Shown one piece after another: positions 1 to 8,322 of a stretch of 35,587 bases of DNA. Within the stretch, counting starts at the first letter, position 1; each line of letters begins with the position of its first letter. The notes under the pieces were generated by a model. It had not been told where the DNA came from. It ran no database searches and worked only from the letters and a program-made list of their open reading frames with translations. This DNA comes from an uncultured Oscillospiraceae bacterium (GTDB taxonomy: Bacteria; Bacillota; Clostridia; Oscillospirales; Oscillospiraceae), in contig CANQCS010000023.1 of the NCBI GenBank assembly GCA_947589745.1, forward strand, positions 1-35,587, given 5' to 3'. A program made the position numbers and the translations under genes.

Positions 1-827
1 CGGAGCGAGAGGAACTGCCGGTCCCTCAGCGCGGCGAGGATCCATGTGGATACCACGCCCACCGAGCCCTCCACGAAGGCCTTGTCCTTGGGCTTCCGGG
101 GACGTGCGGGAAGAATGGCTGTGCCGTAATGCTCGGCCATCTCCTGGTAGGACATGTTCAAAACGGTCTCATCCCGGCTGTTCTTCAGGACGCCAGTCTT
201 CAGGTTGTCCGGGGTCAGGATGCGCGTGACGCCGCCAAAGAAACGGTAGGCATTCACATGGGCGGTGATCCAGGCCTCCTGCTTCATGTCCAGAAAGGCC
301 TCTGTGTAGGCGAAGCCGCTATACGGCAGGACGGCGATGAAGAGATAGGCCGGGACGAGCTCCCCGGTGTCTGTATCCAGGATGGAGGCCGTCTGCCCCG
401 CCCAGTCCACCTGCATCGTCTCGCCGGGCCGGTGCTCCAGATGCATGGTTGCCTTCGTCTTGTGGACGTAGTCCGAATAGTACTTGTTGAACTGCGTGGA
501 CTGGTACGGCAGCTCCCCAGTAGCGCGGCACCCCTCGCAGTATTCCACCCACAGCAGGCTCAGCGTAACGCCGGGACGCTGCAGCTCACGGTGGATCTTC
601 TCGTAATCCGGCATTTTGTACTGGCGTCCAGGCGAAGCGGCGGGGAACAGCCTTGCGGCGACGTCCGTCTCGCTGAGCCCTCGTATGTCGTTCCAAGCTA
701 TTCCCTGCTCTCCAGCGCGTCGCAGTGTGGAGATGACCGTGCTCCTGGCACAGCCGCAGCTCTCCGCAATGCGTGTGTTGTTGAGTCCCAGGCTGTGAAG
801 CCTCAGGATCTCCTTGTAATTGGTCAT
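1..827 (-). CDS. istA: IS21-family transposase IstA, 5' part (truncated by window edge)
   Basis: The minus strand reads open from an ATG at 827 to the window edge, about 275 codons. AGGAGG lies 7 bases upstream (835-840), which fixes the start. The N-terminus (MTNYKEILRLHSLGLNNTRI) is the IstA helix-turn-helix that binds IS ends. An RNase H-like DDE core follows: first Asp in QVDWAG, second in TPDNLK, and the Glu in KAFVEGS, so the catalytic triad is intact as far as it can be read. Family IstA proteins are about 500 aa, so the C-terminal half and the partner ATPase gene istB should lie left of the window. IstA cuts and joins IS ends together with the AAA+ helper IstB. Nothing in the visible part is broken, so the element may be active. 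It sits next to the defence operon and two gene remnants, a typical recombination-prone edge. Confidence 0.93.
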   Translation of the reverse strand, partial: MTNYKEILRLHSLGLNNTRIAESCGCARSTVISTLRRAGEQGIAWNDIRGLSETDVAARLFPAASPGRQYKMPDYEKIHRELQRPGVTLSLLWVEYCEGCRATGELPYQSTQFNKYYSDYVHKTKATMHLEHRPGETMQVDWAGQTASILDTDTGELVPAYLFIAVLPYSGFAYTEAFLDMKQEAWITAHVNAYRFFGGVTRILTPDNLKTGVLKNSRDETVLNMSYQEMAEHYGTAILPARPRKPKDKAFVEGSVGVVSTWILAALRDRQFLSL

Positions 828-880
828 ATGCAGACCTCCTTCAATGAATTGCATCAACGATGCGAACTCATTATACAGAA

Positions 881-953
881 GGTGTAGGACCTACGGAATA
901 GGTGTAGGATTTGCGCGGTCAGGGTGTAGGTCTTTAGCGGTCAAAGTGTATGG
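881..953. repeat. Tandem terminal repeats of the IS21-type element
   Basis: Upstream of istA the block GGTGTAGG recurs at 881, 901 and 923, with a weaker GTGTATGG at 946, a period of about 20-23 bases. The last two copies are preceded by CGGTCA (917-922 and 939-944). IS21-family ends carry such multiple short repeats, where IstA binds. The exact IS tip could not be placed; it should lie shortly right of 945. Confidence 0.7.
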
Positions 954-1090
954 CTACGCGCGGCGGATTCAACTGCCAATGCATCTGCCATTTTCGCTGA
1001 CCTCCCTGGTGAGTTTTTTAGCTTGCTCAATTTCTGCAATTGCAGATTTTGTGCTTATTATCTCACACTTGAGGGGCTTTGGGGAGGCGG

Positions 1091-1204
1091 GTGGTTATTG
1101 GGCGGTTACTTCCCAAGTACATGGATAGCTCCGATTCCTCGTTCCTGGATGGCCTGCTCCCCTGGGCTGACGCCATCCCTGATGTCTGCAAAAAAGATTC
1201 TTAA
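1091..1204 (+). pseudogene. Probable C-terminal remnant of an IS66-family transposase
   Basis: An open stretch of 37 codons ends at TAA 1202-1204 and reads (V)VIGRLLPKYMDS, then SSFLDGLLPWADAIPD and VCKKDS. The DxLLPWxxxxPxxC tail is what I recall at the extreme C-terminus of IS66 TnpC proteins. The frame is closed by a TGA only a few codons upstream (1073) and no rest of the protein is seen, so this would be a broken relic. A strong hairpin terminator follows at once. The family call rests on a short motif and is uncertain. Confidence 0.45.
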
Positions 1205-1206
1205 GC

Positions 1207-1245
1207 AGTTAGCCGGCGACCATGTAAGGCCGCCGGCTAACTTTT
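1207..1245 (+). terminator. Rho-independent terminator
   Basis: A perfect 12-bp stem, AGTTAGCCGGCG (1207-1218) with CGCCGGCTAACT (1231-1242), has a 12-nt loop and is followed by TTT. It stands 2 bases after the IS66-like stop codon and probably belonged to that gene. Confidence 0.75.
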
Positions 1246-1295
1246 GCCGTACAGGTTATTTACCGTTTACCCCAATATCGTCTCTTTCGTACAGT

Positions 1296-1487
1296 TCATG
1301 GGGCAATTTGTTGAATGACGTCATAGCAGGCCCCGCCTAGAACAACCTCACTGTCCCAGTCAATGAGGTTGACAGCAATTTGGATGAATTCCGTCTCCGG
1401 ATGTTCTTTCAACACCCGGTCTAGGAGATTAGCCGAGGAGTGGATGGAAAAGCCCAAGTGCCGGATTTTCCCTTGGAAAGACCCCAC
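1296..1487 (-). pseudogene. Aldo/keto reductase remnant at the edge of the ssp operon
   Basis: About 60 codons on the minus strand read GKIRHLGFSIHSSANLLD, then a stretch ending FIQIAVNLIDWDSEVV and CYDVIQ. This matches the conserved core of bacterial aldo/keto reductases (GKIRHLGFSxHxxxxxLxxxL, followed by VQxxxNxxDWxxxxxxxxxCYxV). A family member is about 300-370 aa, so both ends are missing: the N-terminal two thirds, including the catalytic Tyr and Lys, and everything after CYDVI. The fragment begins within about 4 bases of the sspH stop codon (1491), so the defence operon appears to have landed in or replaced part of this gene. There is no ribosome site and it is not expected to be functional. 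Confidence 0.7.
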
Positions 1488-1490
1488 AAA

Positions 1491-4400
1491 TTATACTTCT
1501 TCATGTTCTCTTTCTTCAAATGACGTAACATTTGTGACCGTGGGCTTAAACGTCCCAAAAGAACCATCCGGGCGAACTCGGTCCCCAACCACGACACATT
1601 GACCTTTGTGCAAACTCTTGATTTGGCTTACCCAGCTGTTACTGGACAGAGGATCAATTTGCTTTGCTACCCTAAGAATTTCATCGTCTGTTGGCTTAAA
1701 ATAGAGCGAAAATGGAGCCTGACGGAGGTTGATGACCTCATTTTCCGACAATGATTTCAGACTTTGAGTAGCAAACCATGCTGACCAGCCAAATTTTCTT
1801 CCCTCTCGCAGGATGACCTCAGCCGGAGACCCATCTTTCATGGAGAGGTTTTGCGCCTCATCAAGCACCACGACAAAGGGCGTGTTCTTATCACCGTTCT
1901 TTTTGAAATAATGCCAAGCATCCCACAGCATCATTTCTGTGATGATCACTTGGATTTCTCTCACGTAATGCATCAACTGAAAAATGATAATCGACCCATC
2001 AGAGCGGATAACAGAGTTCCAGTCAAACTCGGCATCCTTTTGGAACTCCACGCTGTCAAAGAACGGAGCCATCTTAGTCAGGACTGATTTAGCGGCAGGA
2101 TTGGCTAGTTCCTTGAGTTTTCCCCTAAATTTGAATATATCTGTCTGATTCCCGTAGGTGTTCATAGCGTCACTGCATGCTGAATATATGGCGCCAAATT
2201 GTTGCTCGCCAAAATTGTAGACATGTGTGAAGATAGCGGCGATCCTCTGAGAAACATCGGAAACCTTCTCCGGTACCTTAAAATCTCCAATCTCAATTTC
2301 ATGGCGTCTGAAGGGATCAATGGGAATCCCCGACACATAAACGACCTGTTGAGTAATCCGATCCGCCAAGGTATTTCTAAACGCCTGTTCAAGCTGGTCC
2401 TCACGGAATCCCTCTGTGTAATCAAAAATCACAGAGGAAATGCCGTTCTCGGCCAGCTCCTTCAACATGGTTTGAATGCTGTAAGTCTTTCCTTGACCAG
2501 AAGTACCGGTTATGAGCAGGTGGCGATTAGCAAGTTTCGGATGACCAAAATCCCAAAAGACTTTATTCCCGGCCTTGTCCTTTCCAATGAATACCCTGAT
2601 GTCCTCCAGAGCTTTTTTCTGAATAACTTCTGGTTTCTCAATTTTAGCTTGGGAGGGGGCTGTCGGCTGATTTACCATATCTGATGCCGGTTCACGCACA
2701 GGATCCTTCTCTTCCTCCTGAGAGGCAGAGGCAGTTTCACCAGGGCTTGTGCTTTCGTTTGTTGCGCCCAAGTCTGTCGTAACTTCTTCCGTAGTCTCAT
2801 CCGAGGAATTTGTTTCAGGGATGACTTGGATGGCAAAGCTCTCGTCCTCATCTTCCTCAGGGGCATCTGTTTCGTCCTCAGCAACTGGCACAAACTCGAC
2901 TGCGGCATCGTCATCATCGAGGAGAATCCTCTGAATCCTTTTTTGCGGGACCTCATGTAACTTGATCATGGGGACCATGGACATGGTGGTTATAATCTCG
3001 TTCTCCCCGGGCATATCTTTCCAATAGCCCATGATTTTCCCGGACCATGAGATTTCAAAATTGCCCTCGAGAATGTCACGCATCTCCTCGGAGAGGCGTT
3101 GAAAAGCCATCGTATCCGATTGGAACGTGATTTGCGAGAAAGCCAAAGCTCTATATAATTGCGCAAACCAATAACGGCGGCGAATGGACGTCGACCTTGG
3201 ATCAAACAGTTTTGAAAGATGCTCTATCCCGTGTTTGACCTGCTTAATCGCATCGGCCTTTCGATCTTCCGCATTGTCATATTTTGCGATTTTGCATTCT
3301 ATGACGGTTGCGTCAAGATGTATTTTTCCATCTTCGCCGATATCTGCCGACACTTGCAGGAAATCAGGTCTCGAGTTGTTCTCGACCTTCTCCTCAAGGA
3401 TGTTGCTTTCAAACCAATGCTGATAGGAGTCGAGATGGACCACAACCTGCAGAGCTGACGCACTGCGCTCTTTTTTCGCCTGAAGAGATGCGAGAATATA
3501 GGCTAAGAACTCATGGATGTTTTCATCTTTCGGGTTGATGGCGCTTAGCAAACTCACCCCGTCCAGATTCCTTGCCTCATCCATGCAGACTCGTGCCGCC
3601 ATCGTCGTTTTCAGCTTGTCCCAGGAGAAAGTCTTTTGCAACCTCCTTTTCAGCCTTGCCTCAACGGCGTTGATAATAGAATTTCTGGCTGTGATCGTCA
3701 GGTTATACTGCCCATGGGGCCCTTTACCTGTACTGAAGCCGATGACAGAATAATCCTGGTTTTTGCCTTCACTGTCGCGGAGCAGAGCACCATCCATCCC
3801 GCTGTCCACACAAACTACCCAATTGGATTTTTGATGGAGCATCAAAATCAATTTTTTGCGTTTGTCATCAATGCTCGCCTCTCGGACAACAATCTGTTTT
3901 TTGTAAGGAAATGACTCGTAGGTCTCCCTATAGTAAACGACCTGGCTGTGGATCGTTGCCGCACTAAATTGTTGTTGCGTCAGCTCAATGCTTCTCTTGA
4001 CATATGCAACCGAAACTGGCGCCGGTTTGAACACAATGGGAAACCGGCAGTCGCTGAGCCCGCCTCCATTCGAGTCTGCGTTCTGCCGCACAAATCGGAG
4101 CTGGTTAAATAACAACACATCCATCAGGAAAATCAGGTCCAGATTGGTGTCCAACAACTTTTTAAGGTCGTCATTGTCATTCCACTCATTCAGATAAATT
4201 TTCAAATCTACGTTTTCTTCTTGATTGAAGAAAGTATTCGCCCAGTAGGACAGATAGTTTTTCCCGCCCTTGTTTTTAGGAAGGACAAGGACATGTAATC
4301 TGATTTGAATGGCTTTTTCATCCGCTCCGGGCTCCTTCTTTATTGTGTTGATATATTGGTAGAGAGCCGCAATGATTGGCTGCAGGTCCTCGGGATCAAT

Positions 4401-6749
4401 CACCGCTATGGAGAGATTAGATGAATAGTTCGGCAGCGCCTTTTTGTACGTCTCCAGAACATCAACAAACATTTTGGCAGAGACGTTCATAGTCTTGAGA
4501 GCTCCGTCAGAAAAATCATCGTCAAACACTGTGTCTTTTTTCATGATGGATCTCATCCGCATTTTGGAAGATCTTTTGCATTCTCCACAAATACAGTAGT
4601 TGGCAAAAGCCCGTGTCGTTCCGAAAAATTTACCATCTTTGCTGGGGAAAATGTCAGCCCCTTCTTGGATTCGTGAAAGCTGAGCCAACTCATCCACCAT
4701 GGAATAGACCGTATCAAACGAGGCATGCATCTCCTCGTTATTATGCAGCCATTCACGGCACCCATCCGCTATGAAAACGACCCTATCAATCATTTTTTGC
4801 AATATAGCAGGATGGAAGGGCGGAATGATACACCCGGTATCGTTTTCGCCTGTTGTAATCGCTCTTGTAGAGCTTTCAATAGCAAAAGCATGGGTAAAGT
4901 AATCCATCACCCACTCCGACTTCTGGGTGAAAGTACTGTTCACAATCAAATCGCCAAGTTTGACATATCTGTCAATAAACTGATTGGCTTTGCATTCACC
5001 CTTCTGGTTTTGAAGGATATCCGCATAAAATCCAACGCTGGTGAGGCTCCTGCAAAAACTCACGAAACTGCGGCCAAGGGCTGAATATTCCTCTCGCCAT
5101 TCGATTGCCCCATCAGGCACAAACTGTCTTTGCGCCTCCGCGCTTAGATTCAAGTCAAAGGAGAGGGAGGATAACTCAAAGACGTCAAGGAACTCCTCTT
5201 CGCTCTTCGCGCTCATCAAGGCCTCGTACTTGTCTACCGTCAACACGGGTATGGCCGCGTCAATTTGATCGTCATCCCATTGCTCGTATTGCATGCACAT
5301 CTGATCAAAGACGATGACCCAATCGTCGTGAAGGGTAAAGGTCCACTCAATGATGTGCTGAATATCCGTGGGCTTTCCCTGGTGATAGTGAGTCACCTCA
5401 AAACTCACTTTGTCCAGTTTTTTGCTGGCCGCCGCTGTAGAAATGAGTCCTTCCAAAATATTGAGTTCCACATATTTAGGGTCAAATGGGGAAGAGTCAT
5501 CGCTCTCAATGCTTATTTCGTTTCCATTTACCTCAAATCCGATGCTGTTGATATATTCTATGACTCCCCCGGCAAACCAACATACTTTTTTCCAGGCAGT
5601 TGCTAATTGCGCCGATTCATCCGCATCTACCAGCGAGTCGACTGCATCGGCCAGTTCAATTGATGATACCTTTAACCTGATTGTGTCGAAGGGTTCAGGG
5701 TCCTCACAGGCGAGTGAGGCGCATATCGCTTTTAGAAAGGCGAAATAGGGATCTCCAGTGACAGACAACTTCTTTTTCTTATGAACAACGACAACAGGCA
5801 GTGTGATTCCCAGAACGTACTCCGTGATGGCAAAATCTACCCCTTGGAGTTTCCTGCGGTTTTCCTCTATATTCTCTCCGCGAATAAATTGACAGACGGA
5901 ATTGGAATACGCCAGCAGGGACTTTATGCTTTGATTTGACCAGCCTGGCCAATCCTCCTGGTACTTTTCTGCTTCCTTCTGATAAAGGCAAACTTTTGTC
6001 TGATACTTATCAAACTGCTTGATTGTCATCTTCGCAAACAGTTTACGGGTAATAAAGTCATAGTTTGTTTGAAGAAGATTCTTCCTGCCGGCGTTGATGA
6101 TTTGATTCACCGTTGGGAGCGTATCTCGAACGCGGCATAAGCCCCACAACGGGAGCTGCTCAAAAAACTTTTCAACGAAATCCTCTATAGTAGATAGCGT
6201 TCCCCATGAATCTGCCATATCACTGAATTTACAGAGGCTAATCGGCACGAGAGAAAACAAATCACCATACAGTTTATTGACGCATTTCTTCTCATCATCG
6301 GTCCACCCGCCCGCAATAGGTGAAAATGCTAAATAGTAATTCGGGACAAGCGCAGAAACTAGCTTTTCAGGGTCAAGATAATAAAAGTCACTTAATCCGC
6401 CCTGATCGTCTACCGCCTCGGTGCCCATGATTACAATCAAGTGAGCCTCACTCAACGGGAGATTTCTATAGTAGGTGAGGCTGTTATTCATGGCGACCCA
6501 ACCATGCGCCTCCACTGAGAGCATGGCTGTTTGATCCGATTGGGGATCCTTCTTAAACTCGCTCCACTTCTCTTTCGACAATCTCGTCTCAACAGCAAGT
6601 TGATCGTCATAGGTGTCATGGAGACGCTTTGCTACAGCCTCATAAATCCTCACATCCTCAAATCCGCTTATTCGGATGCGAAGCTGCTCATCGGGCCGGG
6701 GATTTTGACCTCTAATGGTGTTGATAATCGAATCAACAATGTATTTCAC
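1491..6749 (-). CDS. sspH: SspH / DptH-like HerA-type ATPase of phosphorothioation-dependent restriction
   Basis: This 1752-aa protein is the last gene of the operon. The C-terminal 350 residues form a HerA/FtsK-type motor: Walker A GTSGQGKT at 1415-1422, Walker B VVVLDEAQ with D1630-E1631, then GRKFGWSAWFATQS and NLRQAPFSLYF, typical of HerA-like translocases. Before this lies an acidic low-complexity linker, and a CICGEC cysteine pair sits in the middle third. The long N-terminal part has no domain I can name. Size and architecture match DptH (dnd system-associated protein 2), the large subunit of the DndFGH restriction complex, and SspH of the SspABCD-SspFGH system. It starts with GTG inside the sspG stop (GTGA overlap), so translation is probably coupled. 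Known SspFGH damages DNA lacking phosphorothioate; the motor role here is inferred from the domain. Next downstream is only a broken aldo/keto reductase. Confidence 0.85.
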   Translation of the reverse strand: MKYIVDSIINTIRGQNPRPDEQLRIRISGFEDVRIYEAVAKRLHDTYDDQLAVETRLSKEKWSEFKKDPQSDQTAMLSVEAHGWVAMNNSLTYYRNLPLSEAHLIVIMGTEAVDDQGGLSDFYYLDPEKLVSALVPNYYLAFSPIAGGWTDDEKKCVNKLYGDLFSLVPISLCKFSDMADSWGTLSTIEDFVEKFFEQLPLWGLCRVRDTLPTVNQIINAGRKNLLQTNYDFITRKLFAKMTIKQFDKYQTKVCLYQKEAEKYQEDWPGWSNQSIKSLLAYSNSVCQFIRGENIEENRRKLQGVDFAITEYVLGITLPVVVVHKKKKLSVTGDPYFAFLKAICASLACEDPEPFDTIRLKVSSIELADAVDSLVDADESAQLATAWKKVCWFAGGVIEYINSIGFEVNGNEISIESDDSSPFDPKYVELNILEGLISTAAASKKLDKVSFEVTHYHQGKPTDIQHIIEWTFTLHDDWVIVFDQMCMQYEQWDDDQIDAAIPVLTVDKYEALMSAKSEEEFLDVFELSSLSFDLNLSAEAQRQFVPDGAIEWREEYSALGRSFVSFCRSLTSVGFYADILQNQKGECKANQFIDRYVKLGDLIVNSTFTQKSEWVMDYFTHAFAIESSTRAITTGENDTGCIIPPFHPAILQKMIDRVVFIADGCREWLHNNEEMHASFDTVYSMVDELAQLSRIQEGADIFPSKDGKFFGTTRAFANYCICGECKRSSKMRMRSIMKKDTVFDDDFSDGALKTMNVSAKMFVDVLETYKKALPNYSSNLSIAVIDPEDLQPIIAALYQYINTIKKEPGADEKAIQIRLHVLVLPKNKGGKNYLSYWANTFFNQEENVDLKIYLNEWNDNDDLKKLLDTNLDLIFLMDVLLFNQLRFVRQNADSNGGGLSDCRFPIVFKPAPVSVAYVKRSIELTQQQFSAATIHSQVVYYRETYESFPYKKQIVVREASIDDKRKKLILMLHQKSNWVVCVDSGMDGALLRDSEGKNQDYSVIGFSTGKGPHGQYNLTITARNSIINAVEARLKRRLQKTFSWDKLKTTMAARVCMDEARNLDGVSLLSAINPKDENIHEFLAYILASLQAKKERSASALQVVVHLDSYQHWFESNILEEKVENNSRPDFLQVSADIGEDGKIHLDATVIECKIAKYDNAEDRKADAIKQVKHGIEHLSKLFDPRSTSIRRRYWFAQLYRALAFSQITFQSDTMAFQRLSEEMRDILEGNFEISWSGKIMGYWKDMPGENEIITTMSMVPMIKLHEVPQKRIQRILLDDDDAAVEFVPVAEDETDAPEEDEDESFAIQVIPETNSSDETTEEVTTDLGATNESTSPGETASASQEEEKDPVREPASDMVNQPTAPSQAKIEKPEVIQKKALEDIRVFIGKDKAGNKVFWDFGHPKLANRHLLITGTSGQGKTYSIQTMLKELAENGISSVIFDYTEGFREDQLEQAFRNTLADRITQQVVYVSGIPIDPFRRHEIEIGDFKVPEKVSDVSQRIAAIFTHVYNFGEQQFGAIYSACSDAMNTYGNQTDIFKFRGKLKELANPAAKSVLTKMAPFFDSVEFQKDAEFDWNSVIRSDGSIIIFQLMHYVREIQVIITEMMLWDAWHYFKKNGDKNTPFVVVLDEAQNLSMKDGSPAEVILREGRKFGWSAWFATQSLKSLSENEVINLRQAPFSLYFKPTDDEILRVAKQIDPLSSNSWVSQIKSLHKGQCVVVGDRVRPDGSFGTFKPTVTNVTSFEEREHEEV

Positions 6750-8308
6750 GCTATTTCAACCCCCTTATATGGGTTTACAACAATGGATGTGGCATCCGAC
6801 AAATCTCGGAGAAATCCGGCATCCTTCAGGAACTTCTGAAAGGCGCCCTTATTGCTGGTAAAGCTGTCTGAGAGGCCCTTATCAAGCTCATCAGTCATTT
6901 GACAACGTTTATATTCGTCCGGACCAATCACAAAGGAGTAATGATCATACAGTTTTGTCAAAAAGCAGTCTAAATCCATTTTTCCTCCCGCCGGAACTAA
7001 AGAGAGCACTAAGAATTTGATTACATCTTCCGAAATAGAGAACCGCTCATCCGGCCCGTTTAAAGGGATAATACACTGAATTTCTTTCCCTTTGCTCTTG
7101 AAAATATCCAACGATTCCTTTCTCGCCTTGACAAACAGCCTATACTCCTCTGTCAGATTATGCTCTTCCTCGTGCGGATCTCGACTGTTGATGATTTCCT
7201 TATTTATCGCGCTCATGATCGCCTCTGATATTCTGGTGAAGCTCTGGGCGGAGAGCTTCCTGACTGTTTTATTCCCGGAGCTGTGCATGTCGATGATCCA
7301 GGGTAATCTTCCTCTGGAAAGGTATTCTTCCGTCTGCTCAATCTGCATCCGCATGATTTGCAACATGATCCCTTTTGCAAGCAATTCCACACGCTTAACA
7401 GGGTGGAACTCATTGGACAAGAAACGTGTCAGTTCCTCAACAGCAAACTTGCCAGATTTGAGATACGCTCCGGCAGGAATACAGCCGATAGTCATCCTCC
7501 TCACAAGATGGTTAGGATCTATATTTTTCTCTTTTTCCCATGTGCCCTGTATCCAATTTGCCAGCTGAGAAAAGGCCGAACTCTTGTCGATAAGAAGATT
7601 AACAAGCAACGATTGGAGGCGATCTTTTGCTTCTGGGGCATCCTTGAGGACCTGCAACAGGTGCAGATAATATACCTCTCCTCCGCGGGCCAAGAAATTG
7701 TGTCGGTCCAGTTCAAAGGAGTCATCGTAAAAAGTATCTTCAATGGAATACCCTGCTGCAACAGGCCCATGACACTTTTTCAGAATAGAGGTCCTGTCTG
7801 CTTCCGACCCTTTCTCCCATTTCAAGCGGATGTTGTCATTAGGCATCTCCTCGCAGAAGATCATCTCTGGACAAAGAGGAAGAAGGGTCTGCGCACACCA
7901 GGAGCGATTCTTGAGGACAGCAGCATAACCCCGGAACAGATCTTGGACAGCTTGCAGGAACTCCTCTTTTTCGCTCGCCTTATCCGCTTCTATGTGCTTC
8001 AGCAAGATTTTTTTGATACTCTCGTTTGCTCTTTCGTCACCGGGGATCCTTTTTGCCCGTTTGGCTTGATCAAAGAAGATAAACCGGCGAAGCCCATTTC
8101 TTGGTTTCACAAAATAATACAAGGGCTCATCGCTATGGAATGACATCTCTCCTGTGCCATCAGGTGCTTTTGCAGAGGAGAATACCAGCAAAAACTCAAT
8201 CAGGTATTCATATAGGGACTGGTCACTGTGAAAACGGTTGCCGTAGATCCGTATAGCAGGATTCTCCAAGTTTTTGCAGGAACCGTTCAACGGATATTTT
8301 ACGTTCAC
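6746..8308 (-). CDS. sspG: SspG / DptG-like restriction subunit
   Basis: About 520 aa. I choose GTG at 8308 because AGGAGG (8318-8323) lies 9 bases upstream; a longer frame with TTG at 8338 exists but has no ribosome site and would overlap sspF. No catalytic motif or P-loop is visible. The N-terminal part (VNVKYPLNGSCKNL, later GLRRFIFFDQAKRAKR) and the place between an F-type ATPase and a HerA-type H subunit fit DptG/SspG (dnd system-associated protein 1 family), of which little is known beyond its need for restriction. The ribosome site sits against the sspF stop (8323-8325) and the sspH GTG overlaps its own stop, so F, G and H are probably made in a fixed ratio. The assignment rests mostly on context, size and partial similarity. 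Confidence 0.78.
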   Translation of the reverse strand: MNVKYPLNGSCKNLENPAIRIYGNRFHSDQSLYEYLIEFLLVFSSAKAPDGTGEMSFHSDEPLYYFVKPRNGLRRFIFFDQAKRAKRIPGDERANESIKKILLKHIEADKASEKEEFLQAVQDLFRGYAAVLKNRSWCAQTLLPLCPEMIFCEEMPNDNIRLKWEKGSEADRTSILKKCHGPVAAGYSIEDTFYDDSFELDRHNFLARGGEVYYLHLLQVLKDAPEAKDRLQSLLVNLLIDKSSAFSQLANWIQGTWEKEKNIDPNHLVRRMTIGCIPAGAYLKSGKFAVEELTRFLSNEFHPVKRVELLAKGIMLQIMRMQIEQTEEYLSRGRLPWIIDMHSSGNKTVRKLSAQSFTRISEAIMSAINKEIINSRDPHEEEHNLTEEYRLFVKARKESLDIFKSKGKEIQCIIPLNGPDERFSISEDVIKFLVLSLVPAGGKMDLDCFLTKLYDHYSFVIGPDEYKRCQMTDELDKGLSDSFTSNKGAFQKFLKDAGFLRDLSDATSIVVNPYKGVEIA

Positions 8309-8322
8309 CTTGGCTGTCCTCC

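Noticed and set aside
129-887. 252-codon plus-strand ORF
   Set aside because: Antisense to istA, whose minus frame has a ribosome site and all DDE motifs; the plus product resembles no protein.
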